Source: Rs1 sp034111875
GTDB taxonomy: Bacteria; Pseudomonadota; Gammaproteobacteria; Pseudomonadales; Balneatricaceae
Assembly: GCA_034111875.1 (NCBI GenBank)
Contig: JAWUWK010000017.1
Location: 1-44,583 of the forward strand
Reading direction: 5' to 3'
DNA: 44,583 bases
The notes below the pieces were generated by a model, which saw nothing but the letters and a program-made list of their open reading frames with translations, searched no databases and was not told the origin of the DNA. This document shows positions 1 to 8,655 of the stretch, piece by piece (within the stretch, counting starts at the first letter, position 1; each line of letters starts with the position of its first letter). The translations under genes and the position numbers were made by a program.

Positions 1-52
1 TGGGGGCGTTCTGGTTGATGGTGAACACCGATTCCGGAAATTAAGGTAAAAG

Positions 53-145
53 TGTTCACCTTGAAACCGGAATCACTGTTCACGTTGAACCAGAATAGGT
101 GTTCACGTTGCCCCAGAATGGGTGTTCACGATGGGCCGGAACATG
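53..145. repeat. IS21-type terminal repeats (element end remnant)
   Basis: Four direct repeats each begin with TGTTCAC at 53, 77, 100 and 123, a period of 23-24 bases, and continue into a CCGGAAT or CCAGAAT-like block. A further inverted GTGAACACC lies near 21-29. Serial TGTTCAC...CGGAAT repeats of this spacing are typical of the ends of IS21-family elements, where the transposase binds. No istA or istB reading frame is present in the window, so this is an end fragment, or the element lies outside to the left. Family assignment is from memory of the repeat style, not from a search. Confidence 0.55.
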
Positions 146-167
146 CACCTGGATAGAAAATACCAAA

Positions 168-815
168 CAACGCAGTCTTGCTGATTCAATGCTCATCGAG
201 CACGATGCGATCAAGGATCGCTTGATGAGGTTTATTCGCTCATTAACTGGTCTAGCATAGAGCAGTTGCTAACTGATGTTTATTCCTCTTAACGCGGCAA
301 TAAAGCTTGGCCAGCCATTATGAGGTTTCGCGCGCTGTTGCTGCAAAGCTGTTACAAGCTCAGTGACGAAGGCCTTGAAAAAATGGGCAAAATGGCAATC
401 CTGCGCAAGATCCTTAGACTGCTTGGAAGGTAAAAATCGGCTCTGATGGAAATAGTCACGATTCAACCATTTTACGTCATTATTATCGGGTAACGAGCTT
501 GCAGCATATGCCGATAGCGCTTATGCAAGGGCAAGCAAGCACATTGAGTATTTGAAAGATAAACAAATAGATAAGTGGATTATAAAAAGAGCTTATCGAA
601 ATAAGTCTCTCACTAAAAAAAATAAAGATTTTAAGCGTTTACATGCTGGCGTTCGCTGTACTGTTGAGCGTGTTTTTGGTGTTCTAAAACAACATTATGC
701 AATGAGAAAAGCACGGTATAGGGGCATTGATCGCAACCAAACACGTTTTGCGCTTATGGCTTGTGTTTACAATTTAAAACGAGGGAGTCATATTAAACTG
801 GGTTACTACCTCTGA
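168..815 (+). pseudogene. Degraded IS5-family transposase
   Basis: Fragments of one IS5-type DDE transposase can be read on the plus strand in order. Around 168-220 the frame gives QRSLADSMLIEHDAIKDR; after a one-base shift it gives LDEVYSLINWSSIEQLL, then a stop, then KAWPAIMRFRALLLQSCYKL up to about 440. From about 489 a C-terminal part runs open to 815, including GVRCTVERVFGVLKQHY and MRKARYRGIDRNQTRFAL, the usual IS5 C-terminal block with the catalytic Glu. The middle of the protein, including the first Asp region, is missing. Frameshifts, an in-frame stop and the internal deletion show it is dead. No clean inverted repeats were found. Confidence 0.75.
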
Positions 816-879
816 AAAATAAAAAAGGAACGATAATGACCATATATAGACCAACGGGCTTGAGATAAGCTATTTTTCT

Positions 880-1154
880 CGTACCAATTGATCAAAAAAC
901 GAGGGAACAAAAGATGAGAGCCTTAGCGGGTATATATGAAAAGATCTCTATGAATGTTTTTTAAAATCTACGCTTAGAAAAAATCCAATCAACAGGTGAT
1001 GAAAAACGTTGAGAAGGCCGTTGAAAAACTTGGAGAAGTGCTAGAATTTTTTTTAATCACAGACAGTAAAGATTATCTGCTCAAAGTGGTGAATTCTAAT
1101 TTCAAGGCTCATGAGATATTTAACCGCAATAAATCTCTAACTTACCTGGATTAA
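880..1154 (+). pseudogene. Lrp/AsnC-family regulator, C-terminal remnant
   Basis: An open stretch from ATG 999 to TAA 1152-1154 encodes 51 residues containing VEKLGEVLEFFLITDSKDYL and LKVV. These resemble the effector (RAM) domain of Lrp/AsnC regulators, which typically reads like 'LPEVLECYLMTGDSDYLLRVVV'. Just upstream the same frame gives KKSNQQ after a stop, and another frame gives TLRK, consistent with the 'TLEKQ' strand of the same domain broken by a frameshift. No N-terminal helix-turn-helix survives. It sits between the IS debris and the diguanylate cyclase gene. Homology is inferred by eye; the ORF could be spurious. Confidence 0.4.
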
Positions 1155-1198
1155 GTTCAATGAGTCCATTTTTTTCTTCGCTCATGTTAAACAATAAT

Positions 1199-2752
1199 TT
1201 ATGTCTCTTTAGAGCTATCGTTCATATAGCCGTTTACTTTGACTGTATTGCGGGCGGTTTTAGCCTCATACAAGGCGTGGTCAGCCGCCTGATACAATTC
1301 TCTTTCAGAGGCAAAACCTCCCTCCAACACGACAGCTCCTATAGAAACCGTAAGAAATTGACTAACGCTACTGTTTTTATTAGGTATTTTCATTGCCGAT
1401 AGTTGTTCTAGAAGCGCGTTTAAGAACTGCTTGATTTTAGGCAGGTCTAGGCCAGAAATGATTATCGCGAACTCTTCACCGCCTATTCTAAAGACATAGT
1501 CATTTGGCCTATGCATCGATTCTCTGATGGCTAGACTGAGCTTTTTAAGCGCGATGTCACCCTCTGGATACCCGTAAAAGTCGTTGAATCGCTTGAAATA
1601 ATCAATATCTAAAATAGCTAAACAAATAGGCAGCTGATTTCTCACTGCGATACTTATTTGATTCCTTAAAATTTCATCATAACTTCTACGATTTAACAGC
1701 CCAGTCAATTTGTCGACGCTTGCCTGTTTCTTACTGGTGAGGTCATGTAGTACATTGGTGTAGCCTATAATCTTATAATCGTCATCAAAGTTAGGAAATA
1801 CGCTTGAGTCTGCCCACACTTTTTCACCATCATGGCGAGTATAAGATATTTCGCCGCTCCATTCTTTACCTTGAGTAATAGTGTTTAAAATATTCTTTTC
1901 TAATAATTTACTGTTTTCACTTGTATCCAAAAAAAACTTAGAGTGACTGCCAATTAACTCTTCTCGCCAACAATCTAAAAATTGGCACAGTGCACTGCTG
2001 ACATCGTCTATTCTTCCCTTTGTATCAAGTATGGCGATGAGTATATGCTCATCGATCAATGCTTGACGACGATGTCGCTGTTTATCCTGTTGGAAAAGGC
2101 TATGCCACACGCCATACATCAAGAGTAATAAAAAAATTATAGCCAGGGCCATTAAGACTAGAGTGCTGATCTTAATGCTGCTGGCAATAGTCGCACTATT
2201 TAACTGATAATCTTCTACTTTTTGCTCGGTACGAGCATCTAGATCAGCGATGCTTTTAAACAAATTTTCAAATAATAAAGTATTTTCACTACCTTTGAAG
2301 GCCTTGATTGGTATTATCTCTCCTGCCTCTAAAGACTCATAGATTATACGTCTAGATGACAACCAATCACGAAATAGCTGATAACTTGACTCAACTATTA
2401 CCGGTTCAAAAACCTTTAGTATTTTCTCATATTCAGCGATAATGATAGTCTCACTCAGTTTTGAGGCAGCTCTCGACTCGGCTAACACTAACTGACTTGC
2501 CACTGGTAGCATTTTAAACTGAATGCGCTGCATAATATCTATATTTAGCTTGATGTTGTTGGTACTGTTATAGGCGGTAATAGGATGAACGATTAAGTCA
2601 TCATAGCCTTTAATAATACGTTCAATTTGGTAACTGTAATTGATCGCAACAACCAGCAAAATCATTACAACAGCCATAAAACCAATTACAACCTGGCGCC
2701 TATTTTGTGAGTGAGGGCTTGATGTTTCAGTTCCTTCTTTGAATATCGACAT
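1199..2752 (-). CDS. Membrane diguanylate cyclase with PAS and GGDEF domains
   Basis: A probable inner-membrane enzyme making cyclic di-GMP from two GTP. After a short N-terminus there is a transmembrane segment (about residues 18-41), a roughly 150-residue periplasmic sensor region I cannot classify, and a second transmembrane helix (about 195-220). A PAS-like domain with PAC-type tail follows, then a C-terminal GGDEF domain. The active-site loop reads RIGGEEF, an allowed GGEEF variant. RPND lies five residues before it, matching the RxxD inhibitory I-site, so product feedback is expected. I start at the ATG at 2752 (MSIFKEG) because a GGGA lies just upstream; a longer start at 2770 has no ribosome site. 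No EAL domain. It stands alone, convergent with the remnant genes to its left. Confidence 0.85.
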   Translation of the reverse strand: MSIFKEGTETSSPHSQNRRQVVIGFMAVVMILLVVAINYSYQIERIIKGYDDLIVHPITAYNSTNNIKLNIDIMQRIQFKMLPVASQLVLAESRAASKLSETIIIAEYEKILKVFEPVIVESSYQLFRDWLSSRRIIYESLEAGEIIPIKAFKGSENTLLFENLFKSIADLDARTEQKVEDYQLNSATIASSIKISTLVLMALAIIFLLLLMYGVWHSLFQQDKQRHRRQALIDEHILIAILDTKGRIDDVSSALCQFLDCWREELIGSHSKFFLDTSENSKLLEKNILNTITQGKEWSGEISYTRHDGEKVWADSSVFPNFDDDYKIIGYTNVLHDLTSKKQASVDKLTGLLNRRSYDEILRNQISIAVRNQLPICLAILDIDYFKRFNDFYGYPEGDIALKKLSLAIRESMHRPNDYVFRIGGEEFAIIISGLDLPKIKQFLNALLEQLSAMKIPNKNSSVSQFLTVSIGAVVLEGGFASERELYQAADHALYEAKTARNTVKVNGYMNDSSKET

Positions 2753-3029
2753 TTCATCCCAAATGAACATTTAAAAAACCAATGATAACATGTATTTATA
2801 ACGAACGTTAAGCCGGAAATACAAACAAAATTTAGTCCGCTTTAGTACAGCAAGTTCTTGTAGCATATTATCAATTTGAATCTATGATGTGCAAAACGTT
2901 TTTATCAGTAGGCCTCTACAGAGCACAGATGATAATGCGAAAAAAGTGCTCAGCACTTTTTGCAAAGGACAAATTAACACAACCGATCAGCCTAGAGTTT
3001 ATGCATTTTCACATTCAATTTGTTATAAA

Positions 3030-3617
3030 TTAACTATAGCTTACAACTAAGAAACATACAGCTTCTAAAGTACCCATATTTTTAATGCAATGGCTAATAT
3101 CACCACGATAGTGAGCGGAATCACCTTTATTTAAAATATTTTTATCCGCACCGGCCACAATTTCAATGCAGCCCTTTTCGACCGTAATAAACTCTCTGGC
3201 GCCTTCGAAATGGGCAGCGCTATCTAATTGCGCATTAATATGGATTGTTAGTTCATAGAATTCAATATTCTTTTGCATATTTAACGGCGATAATGTGCGA
3301 ATTTTACAACGGCTATCATGGCGATATAGGTAAGCGGGGTCGTCACTTCGAATGACCTCAATCGCTGAAGATGTCCAAGGCTGATCCACCAGCTCGCCGA
3401 CCGATATTGAAAACGCTTGGGCTATTTTGCAGGCAACCGCTAACGTAGGATTCGCTTTTCCTCTCTCTATCTGCGATAACATCGAACGACTAACACCTGA
3501 TATCACTGCAAAATTTTCAAGTGTCCAATCCCTCTCTTTACGTAATCCTTTTACTTTATCGCATAGCACTTGCGCTATAGGCTCAATATCTTTTGGGGTC
3601 TTTAGCTGGCTTGTCAT
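3030..3617 (-). CDS. XRE-family regulator with C-terminal cupin domain
   Basis: A 195-residue DNA-binding regulator. An XRE/Cro-type helix-turn-helix lies at about residues 20-75 (GLRKERDWTLENFAVISGVS, then MLSQIERGKANPTL). A cupin fold fills about 105-190 and probably binds a small metabolite. This HTH-cupin layout is widespread among regulators of amino-acid, polyamine and sugar catabolism. It is divergent from tdh-kbl with a 276-base shared intergenic region, so it plausibly controls threonine catabolism, itself, or both. An inverted repeat 27 bases upstream of its start is a candidate operator. The link to tdh-kbl is inference from position only. Confidence 0.85.
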   Translation of the reverse strand: MTSQLKTPKDIEPIAQVLCDKVKGLRKERDWTLENFAVISGVSRSMLSQIERGKANPTLAVACKIAQAFSISVGELVDQPWTSSAIEVIRSDDPAYLYRHDSRCKIRTLSPLNMQKNIEFYELTIHINAQLDSAAHFEGAREFITVEKGCIEIVAGADKNILNKGDSAHYRGDISHCIKNMGTLEAVCFLVVSYS

Positions 3618-3643
3618 CTGCTACTCTTACTAAAATTCCTAAA

Positions 3644-3663
3644 TACTAGAAAAAAATCTAGTA
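3644..3663. promoter_or_regulatory. Inverted repeat, candidate operator of the XRE-cupin regulator
   Basis: A perfect 7-base inverted repeat, TACTAGA and TCTAGTA, separated by six A residues. It lies 27 bases upstream of the start of the minus-strand regulator and inside the divergent region shared with tdh. Position and symmetry fit an autoregulatory operator; no binding data. Confidence 0.4.
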
Positions 3664-3893
3664 CAATGGAATTTAAATGATTATTATAATTTCCATGATA
3701 CAGGATAAAATTCCACTAGCCGATTATTTTCCATCATTTAAGTCCTCTGCATAATGCTATGATTGTAGTAACGGCTAGAGCAACACAAACGAAAAACTAA
3801 GTTTACTCCAGTCAATACGTATTTCAAGCTAGCTTTTAACGACGTATATACCAGTGTAATAGTTCTCATTTACTAAGAATATAGGATCCATCC

Positions 3894-4934
3894 ATGCAAA
3901 CTATGCAAGCTCTCGTAAAGAAACATGCAAAGCCAGGTTTATGGCTGGCGGAAGTCCCTATTCCTACCATCGGCATCAACGATGTAAAAATAAAAGTGCT
4001 AAAAACTGCTATTTGCGGCACCGATTTACATATTTACAATTGGGATGCTTGGGCACAAAATACCATTGCAGTACCTATGGTTATTGGCCATGAATTTGTA
4101 GGAGAAGTAGTCGCCGTAGGTGCCAATGTCAACGCATTCAAACCCGGTGAAATAGTCTCTGGCGAAGGACATGTCGTCTGCGGGCGCTGCAGAAACTGCA
4201 TGGCTGGACGTCGCCATTTGTGTGCCCATACCAGCGGTATCGGTGTCGACCGATCCGGCGCGTTTGCCGAATATGTCGTGTTGCCGATGTCAAATGTATG
4301 GGAGCATCGTCCGGGTATAGACTTAGACATAGCGTCCATGTTTGATCCTTTTGGCAACGCTGTTCATACCGCCTTACAATTTGACCTCTTTAGCGAAGAT
4401 GTCCTTATTACCGGTGCAGGACCTATAGGGTGCATGGCCGCCGCTGTATGCAAACAGGCCGGCGCCAGGCACATTGTGATCACTGATTTAAACCCCAAAC
4501 GATTGGCGATGGCTAAGACATTAGGCGCGACCCGAACCGTCAATGTCACTGAAGAATCGTTAACTCAAATACAAATGGAACTAGGCATGACTGAAGGCTT
4601 CGACGTAGGTTTGGAGATGTCAGGCAGCCCAATAGCCTTCAATGATATGATTAAAAACATGTGCCATGGAGGTAAAATCTCTGTTCTTGGCATACCCAGT
4701 GATGAACAACCGACCGACTGGAATACTGTTATTTTCAATATGTTAACCATTAAAGGTATCTACGGCCGTGAAATGTACGAAACTTGGTACAAAATGTCAG
4801 CCATGATAGATAACGGTTTAGATATCAGTTCGATCATTACCCATCGCTTGCACTATACGCAGTTTCAAACTGGTTTTGATGCAATGCTCAGTGGTGACGC
4901 TGGCAAAGTAATACTTGACTGGTCAGAAAAATAA
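3894..4934 (+). CDS. tdh: L-threonine 3-dehydrogenase
   Basis: A zinc-dependent medium-chain dehydrogenase oxidising L-threonine to 2-amino-3-ketobutyrate with NAD+, the first step of threonine breakdown to glycine and acetyl-CoA. The 346-residue length matches the family. Visible features are the catalytic zinc site (AICGTDLHIYNWD, then GHEFVGE), the structural zinc site with four Cys (CGRCRNCMAGRRHLC), the nucleotide-binding loop GAGPIGCMAA, and the family-typical ELGMTEGFDVGLEMSG. An AGGA lies 7 bases before ATG 3894; ATG 3903 is a less likely alternative. kbl follows 129 bases downstream, forming the usual tdh-kbl pair though in reversed order compared with E. coli. Confidence 0.95.
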   Translation: MQTMQALVKKHAKPGLWLAEVPIPTIGINDVKIKVLKTAICGTDLHIYNWDAWAQNTIAVPMVIGHEFVGEVVAVGANVNAFKPGEIVSGEGHVVCGRCRNCMAGRRHLCAHTSGIGVDRSGAFAEYVVLPMSNVWEHRPGIDLDIASMFDPFGNAVHTALQFDLFSEDVLITGAGPIGCMAAAVCKQAGARHIVITDLNPKRLAMAKTLGATRTVNVTEESLTQIQMELGMTEGFDVGLEMSGSPIAFNDMIKNMCHGGKISVLGIPSDEQPTDWNTVIFNMLTIKGIYGREMYETWYKMSAMIDNGLDISSIITHRLHYTQFQTGFDAMLSGDAGKVILDWSEK

Positions 4935-5063
4935 GCTAAAGCGCTCGAAACTAATAGAAAATTACTCAATCATCGTCCTTTATCTTTCAAGCTTCTGCCC
5001 GTTTAATAGCACAGCCAAAGATAAGACTTCAAATATAGCACTGCAGATAGACAGGGAATACTT

Positions 5064-6251
5064 ATGTACGCCAACTTTCAACAACATATACAGAGCCAGC
5101 TAGATGACATTTGTGAAGCCGGTTTATTTAAAAACGAACGGCAAATTCTCTCTGCCCAAAACACCAACGTCAGTGTTGGCCAAGGTAAAGTACTTAACTT
5201 ATGTGCCAATAACTATTTAGGCCTAGCGCAACACCCGAATATTTTAGCCGCCGCACACCAAGGCCTAGACGAGTGGGGCTATGGTATGGCCTCTGTACGG
5301 TTTATCTGTGGTACTCAAAAAATCCATAAAACCTTAGAGCGCCAGCTCAGCAATTTCTTGCAGACACAAGAGACTATACTCTACCCTTCTTGTTTTGACG
5401 CCAACGGTGGATTGTATGAAACATTGCTCGGTCCCGAAGATGCGGTTATTTCTGATGCATTGAATCACGCCAGCATTATCGACGGCATTCGACTTTGCAA
5501 AGCAAAGCGCTATCGATATAAAAATAACCACATGGGTGATTTAGAGCAACAGTTAATTGCTGCAGATACGGCAGGTGCTCGCTTCAAATTGATCAGCACT
5601 GATGGCGTCTTTTCAATGGACGGCTTTATCGCTCAACTGGATAAAATTTGTGATTTAGCAGATAAATACAACGCATTAGTCCATTTTGATGACAGCCATG
5701 CTGTCGGTTTTGTCGGTAAGACAGGTCGGGGTACTCACGAATTTTGCAACTGTATGGACAGAGTAGATATTACGACAGGGACTTTAGGCAAAGCCCTAGG
5801 GGGTGCCAGCGGAGGGTATACTAGTGGCAAAAAAGAAATTATTGAGCTTTTACGGCAACGCTCTCGCCCTTATTTATTCTCGAACACTGTCGCACCACCA
5901 GTCGTTACTGGGGCCATCGCGGCACTAAATCTATTAACTGACTCGACTGAGTTAAGAGATAGACTAGAAAAAAATGGTCAGTACTTTAGACAGGGGATGC
6001 AGGCGATTGGCTACGAACTACTGCCTGGTAATCACCCTATTATCCCCATTATGCTTTACGATGCCCGAAAAGCCGTTGAACTCGCCGAGCGTATGTTGGA
6101 AAAAGGCATCTATGTCACCGCCTTTTCTTTCCCTGTAGTGCCTAAAGATAAGGCCCGTATTCGCACCCAGATTTCTGCCGCACAGACCACGGCCGATTTA
6201 GATTTTGCTATTGCCTGCTTCAAAGAGGCGAAAGCAGAAATGGGTCTTTAA
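5064..6251 (+). CDS. kbl: 2-amino-3-ketobutyrate CoA ligase (glycine C-acetyltransferase)
   Basis: A PLP-dependent alpha-oxoamine synthase that cleaves 2-amino-3-ketobutyrate with CoA to glycine and acetyl-CoA, consuming the unstable product of the neighbouring dehydrogenase. At 395 residues it has the normal family length. The PLP lysine lies in TGTLGKALGGASGGY; the cofactor-stacking and Asp/His residues are in DDSHAVGFVG; the early motif LCANNYLGLAQHP is also typical. An AGGGA precedes ATG 5064. The 129-base gap after tdh has no obvious terminator, so the two genes probably share a transcript. Confidence 0.96.
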   Translation: MYANFQQHIQSQLDDICEAGLFKNERQILSAQNTNVSVGQGKVLNLCANNYLGLAQHPNILAAAHQGLDEWGYGMASVRFICGTQKIHKTLERQLSNFLQTQETILYPSCFDANGGLYETLLGPEDAVISDALNHASIIDGIRLCKAKRYRYKNNHMGDLEQQLIAADTAGARFKLISTDGVFSMDGFIAQLDKICDLADKYNALVHFDDSHAVGFVGKTGRGTHEFCNCMDRVDITTGTLGKALGGASGGYTSGKKEIIELLRQRSRPYLFSNTVAPPVVTGAIAALNLLTDSTELRDRLEKNGQYFRQGMQAIGYELLPGNHPIIPIMLYDARKAVELAERMLEKGIYVTAFSFPVVPKDKARIRTQISAAQTTADLDFAIACFKEAKAEMGL

Positions 6252-6380
6252 AGGACTTTACGTAAGATTAGCAATCTATTGTGCATTTTAGTGGCGATAA
6301 CACCTTTGCCATAATGTTTATCCGCGTTAGCCTGCAGGTAACTCACAGTGTTGGAAACCAGCTTAGGAAATCTGACAACC

Positions 6381-7052
6381 ATGGCATCAAAGATTGATCA
6401 TCTCGTCATTGCAGCGAGCGATTTGGCGCAAGGGGTAAGCTATATCAGGGAGCTACTCGGTGTAGAAATCCCTTTCGGTGGCGAGCATATTAAAATGTCA
6501 ACCCACAACCATTTAATGCAACTTGGGAACAACGTATTTCTTGAAGTCATTGCAGTAAATAGAGACACCAGAGCACCCAAAAACCCACGATGGTATGGTT
6601 TAGATGATCCCTCTATTCGACAGAGCATTCAAACACAACCCCACTTACTGACGTGGGTAATCAACACCCCCGATATAAACAAGTTGCTAAAAAAAGCCAA
6701 ATTTTCCCTCGGCCAATCCGAATTAATCACCCGAGATAATTTAAGCTGGAGTTTCGGTTTGCCTGAAGACGGTAGACTCTTAGCCGGTGGATTATTACCC
6801 TATGCTATCCAATGGCATACCAATACACACCCTTCTACACATATGGCTGACCTTGGTTGTAGCCTAAAGCGTTTGGATATTTTTCATCCATTTTCCCAGT
6901 GGCTGGAAAGTTTATTGCAATCCATTGGCGCTTTAGAACTTGTGCAAGTAAATCTGTTGCCTGCAAACGATACGCCTTATTTGGTCGCTCATATTGAGAC
7001 ACCCAATGGAATAGTGGCAATGAAGAGCATCGGAAGTGGATTGGTGTTTTGA
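6381..7052 (+). CDS. Glyoxalase-like (VOC fold) protein
   Basis: A 223-residue protein of the vicinal-oxygen-chelate superfamily, probably the glyoxalase-like family typified by an N-terminal IDHLVIAASDL strand followed by a long C-terminal half (PF13468 type). The His in HLVI and the Glu in NVFLEVIAV are possible metal-binding positions. Substrate is unknown. I begin at ATG 6381; an upstream GTG at 6348 would add 11 residues outside the conserved fold. It follows kbl by 129 bases on the same strand, but nothing ties it to threonine catabolism. The 286 bases after it, convergent with rlmI, hold no gene I can see. Confidence 0.7.
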   Translation: MASKIDHLVIAASDLAQGVSYIRELLGVEIPFGGEHIKMSTHNHLMQLGNNVFLEVIAVNRDTRAPKNPRWYGLDDPSIRQSIQTQPHLLTWVINTPDINKLLKKAKFSLGQSELITRDNLSWSFGLPEDGRLLAGGLLPYAIQWHTNTHPSTHMADLGCSLKRLDIFHPFSQWLESLLQSIGALELVQVNLLPANDTPYLVAHIETPNGIVAMKSIGSGLVF

Positions 7053-7338
7053 AGTAAGATGTGAGCTTAACAGATGATGCCATAACAGCGGGTCCAAGGC
7101 CTCTTGTGAACTCCTCTTAACAGCCTTCAGCATTATAAACAACTCACTGATCTAAGGGTACTTTTTGCCTTGCCTATTACCTGAATCTAACTGTCTAAAA
7201 ATGATCTTGACGTCTATGTCAACCCTCACCAAAAAAATTATTTATTTATACACTAACATTGAACCTAAGAATTATAGCGTTGAAAACGACATGAGAAACA
7301 AGCCAATGGAGCATGTGCAAACTGGCTTAGGATAATAT

Positions 7339-8538
7339 TTATAACCCAGGAAGTATCCTGCAGGTGATAGATTTTAAATATTCAGTTTCTGGTATGGCTG
7401 AGTGAATTGGGTGATCAGGCCCTTGATGCCCTTGTTCAATCACTTGCGCATTGCGATCTAATTCGCGTGCGTTAGAGCGGATAATATCAATTAAACTGCT
7501 GCGCTCTAAATGCATCGAACAGGAGGCACTAATTAAAATGCCATTTTTGTTCAATAAACGCATCGCCAAGTTATTGATCCGACCATAGGCACGCTCGCCG
7601 TTTCGAATATCCTTGCGACGGGCAATAAAGGCCGGCGGATCGACGATGATAACATCAAATTTTTGCTGTTCTTGAATTAACCCTTTGCAGGCGTCAAATG
7701 CATCGCCTTGCAGGCCAATAAACCGATCTTGAGCATTATTTAACTTAGCATTTTCCTGAGCGACTTCTAATGCATATTCCGATGAGTCGACACAGACTAC
7801 TTCACTTGCACCTGCAGCGAGCGCTTGCACTCCCCATCCGCCAACATAACTGAATAAATCCAACACCCGTTTAGAGTCAACGTGGCGCTGCATCTTTGCA
7901 CGCGCCAAACGATGATCATAGAACCAGCCAGTTTTCTGGCCGCTTAAAATCGGCGCCAATAGCGGCACCCCATTTTCTTCTAGGGGGCACAATTCTGGCA
8001 CTTCACCTTGCACAACTTCGACATAGCTCTCTAAGCCTTCGGTCGCTCGCATCTTGCCATCACAGCGCAAGACTATGGCTGAAGGCATGAACACTTTATT
8101 CAGTGCCGACACGATACCATCGACCACAGCTTCCATTCCAGCAGTCGATATTTGCACGACAAACACATCGTAGAAACGGTCAATCACTAGTCCAGACAAA
8201 CCATCGGAATCACCGTATACCAAACGGTAACATGGGCTATCAAAACAGGCTTCTCGCAGCGATAATGCAACATTTATGCGGTGCACAAGTAGCGAGCGAT
8301 CTAAACGGAATTTACTGTCTCTTCCAATGATTCGACCACAGATAAGGGTTTGCGGGTTCACATAGGCAATCCCTAACGCTTTACCACTGGCGGCTTCTAC
8401 TAAAACTTGTTCGCCGGGCGTAAAGTCTTTTAACGGCGTCTTCTTATTGTCTACTTCATTTGAGTAGATCCACAAATGACCACCGCGTAAGCGGCGATCA
8501 GCACCATTATTAAGTACGAGCGTTCTAAGAGAAGACAT
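7339..8538 (-). CDS. rlmI: 23S rRNA (cytosine-1962-C5)-methyltransferase
   Basis: A SAM-dependent RNA methyltransferase of the RlmI family, modifying C1962 in 23S rRNA. The N-terminus is a PUA-like RNA-binding region (about residues 1-75, with GGHLWIYSNEV). A Rossmann methyltransferase domain follows, with the SAM motif VLDLFSYVGGWGVQALAAGA and the catalytic-region motif DVIIVDPPAFI. SASCSMHLE near the end carries the conserved Cys. Length is 399 residues from ATG 8538, close to the known family size. That start has GGAAA 4-5 bases upstream, while an upstream in-frame ATG at 8580 does not. Downstream of the ubiI operon on the same strand, 117 bases away. Confidence 0.92.
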   Translation of the reverse strand: MSSLRTLVLNNGADRRLRGGHLWIYSNEVDNKKTPLKDFTPGEQVLVEAASGKALGIAYVNPQTLICGRIIGRDSKFRLDRSLLVHRINVALSLREACFDSPCYRLVYGDSDGLSGLVIDRFYDVFVVQISTAGMEAVVDGIVSALNKVFMPSAIVLRCDGKMRATEGLESYVEVVQGEVPELCPLEENGVPLLAPILSGQKTGWFYDHRLARAKMQRHVDSKRVLDLFSYVGGWGVQALAAGASEVVCVDSSEYALEVAQENAKLNNAQDRFIGLQGDAFDACKGLIQEQQKFDVIIVDPPAFIARRKDIRNGERAYGRINNLAMRLLNKNGILISASCSMHLERSSLIDIIRSNARELDRNAQVIEQGHQGPDHPIHSAIPETEYLKSITCRILPGL

Positions 8539-8655
8539 GTTTTTTCCATTGTTATAATTCAGGCCGATGTAGAAACACAAATCGACGTAATTTTGGCTGT
8601 GTATTCTACCTGCACTCGCGTGAAATTGTTAGCCAAAGGCACCTATTGGGGTCAA

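Noticed and set aside
1160..1402. Plus-strand ORF inside the diguanylate cyclase gene
   Set aside because: It lies antisense to the conserved GGDEF coding sequence and has no family character; a shadow frame. Many similar antisense frames, for example within argH, hemC, tdh and hisF, were dropped for the same reason.
3030..3617. XRE protein as a phage repressor
   Set aside because: It carries a C-terminal cupin domain and lies beside tdh-kbl; no phage genes nearby.
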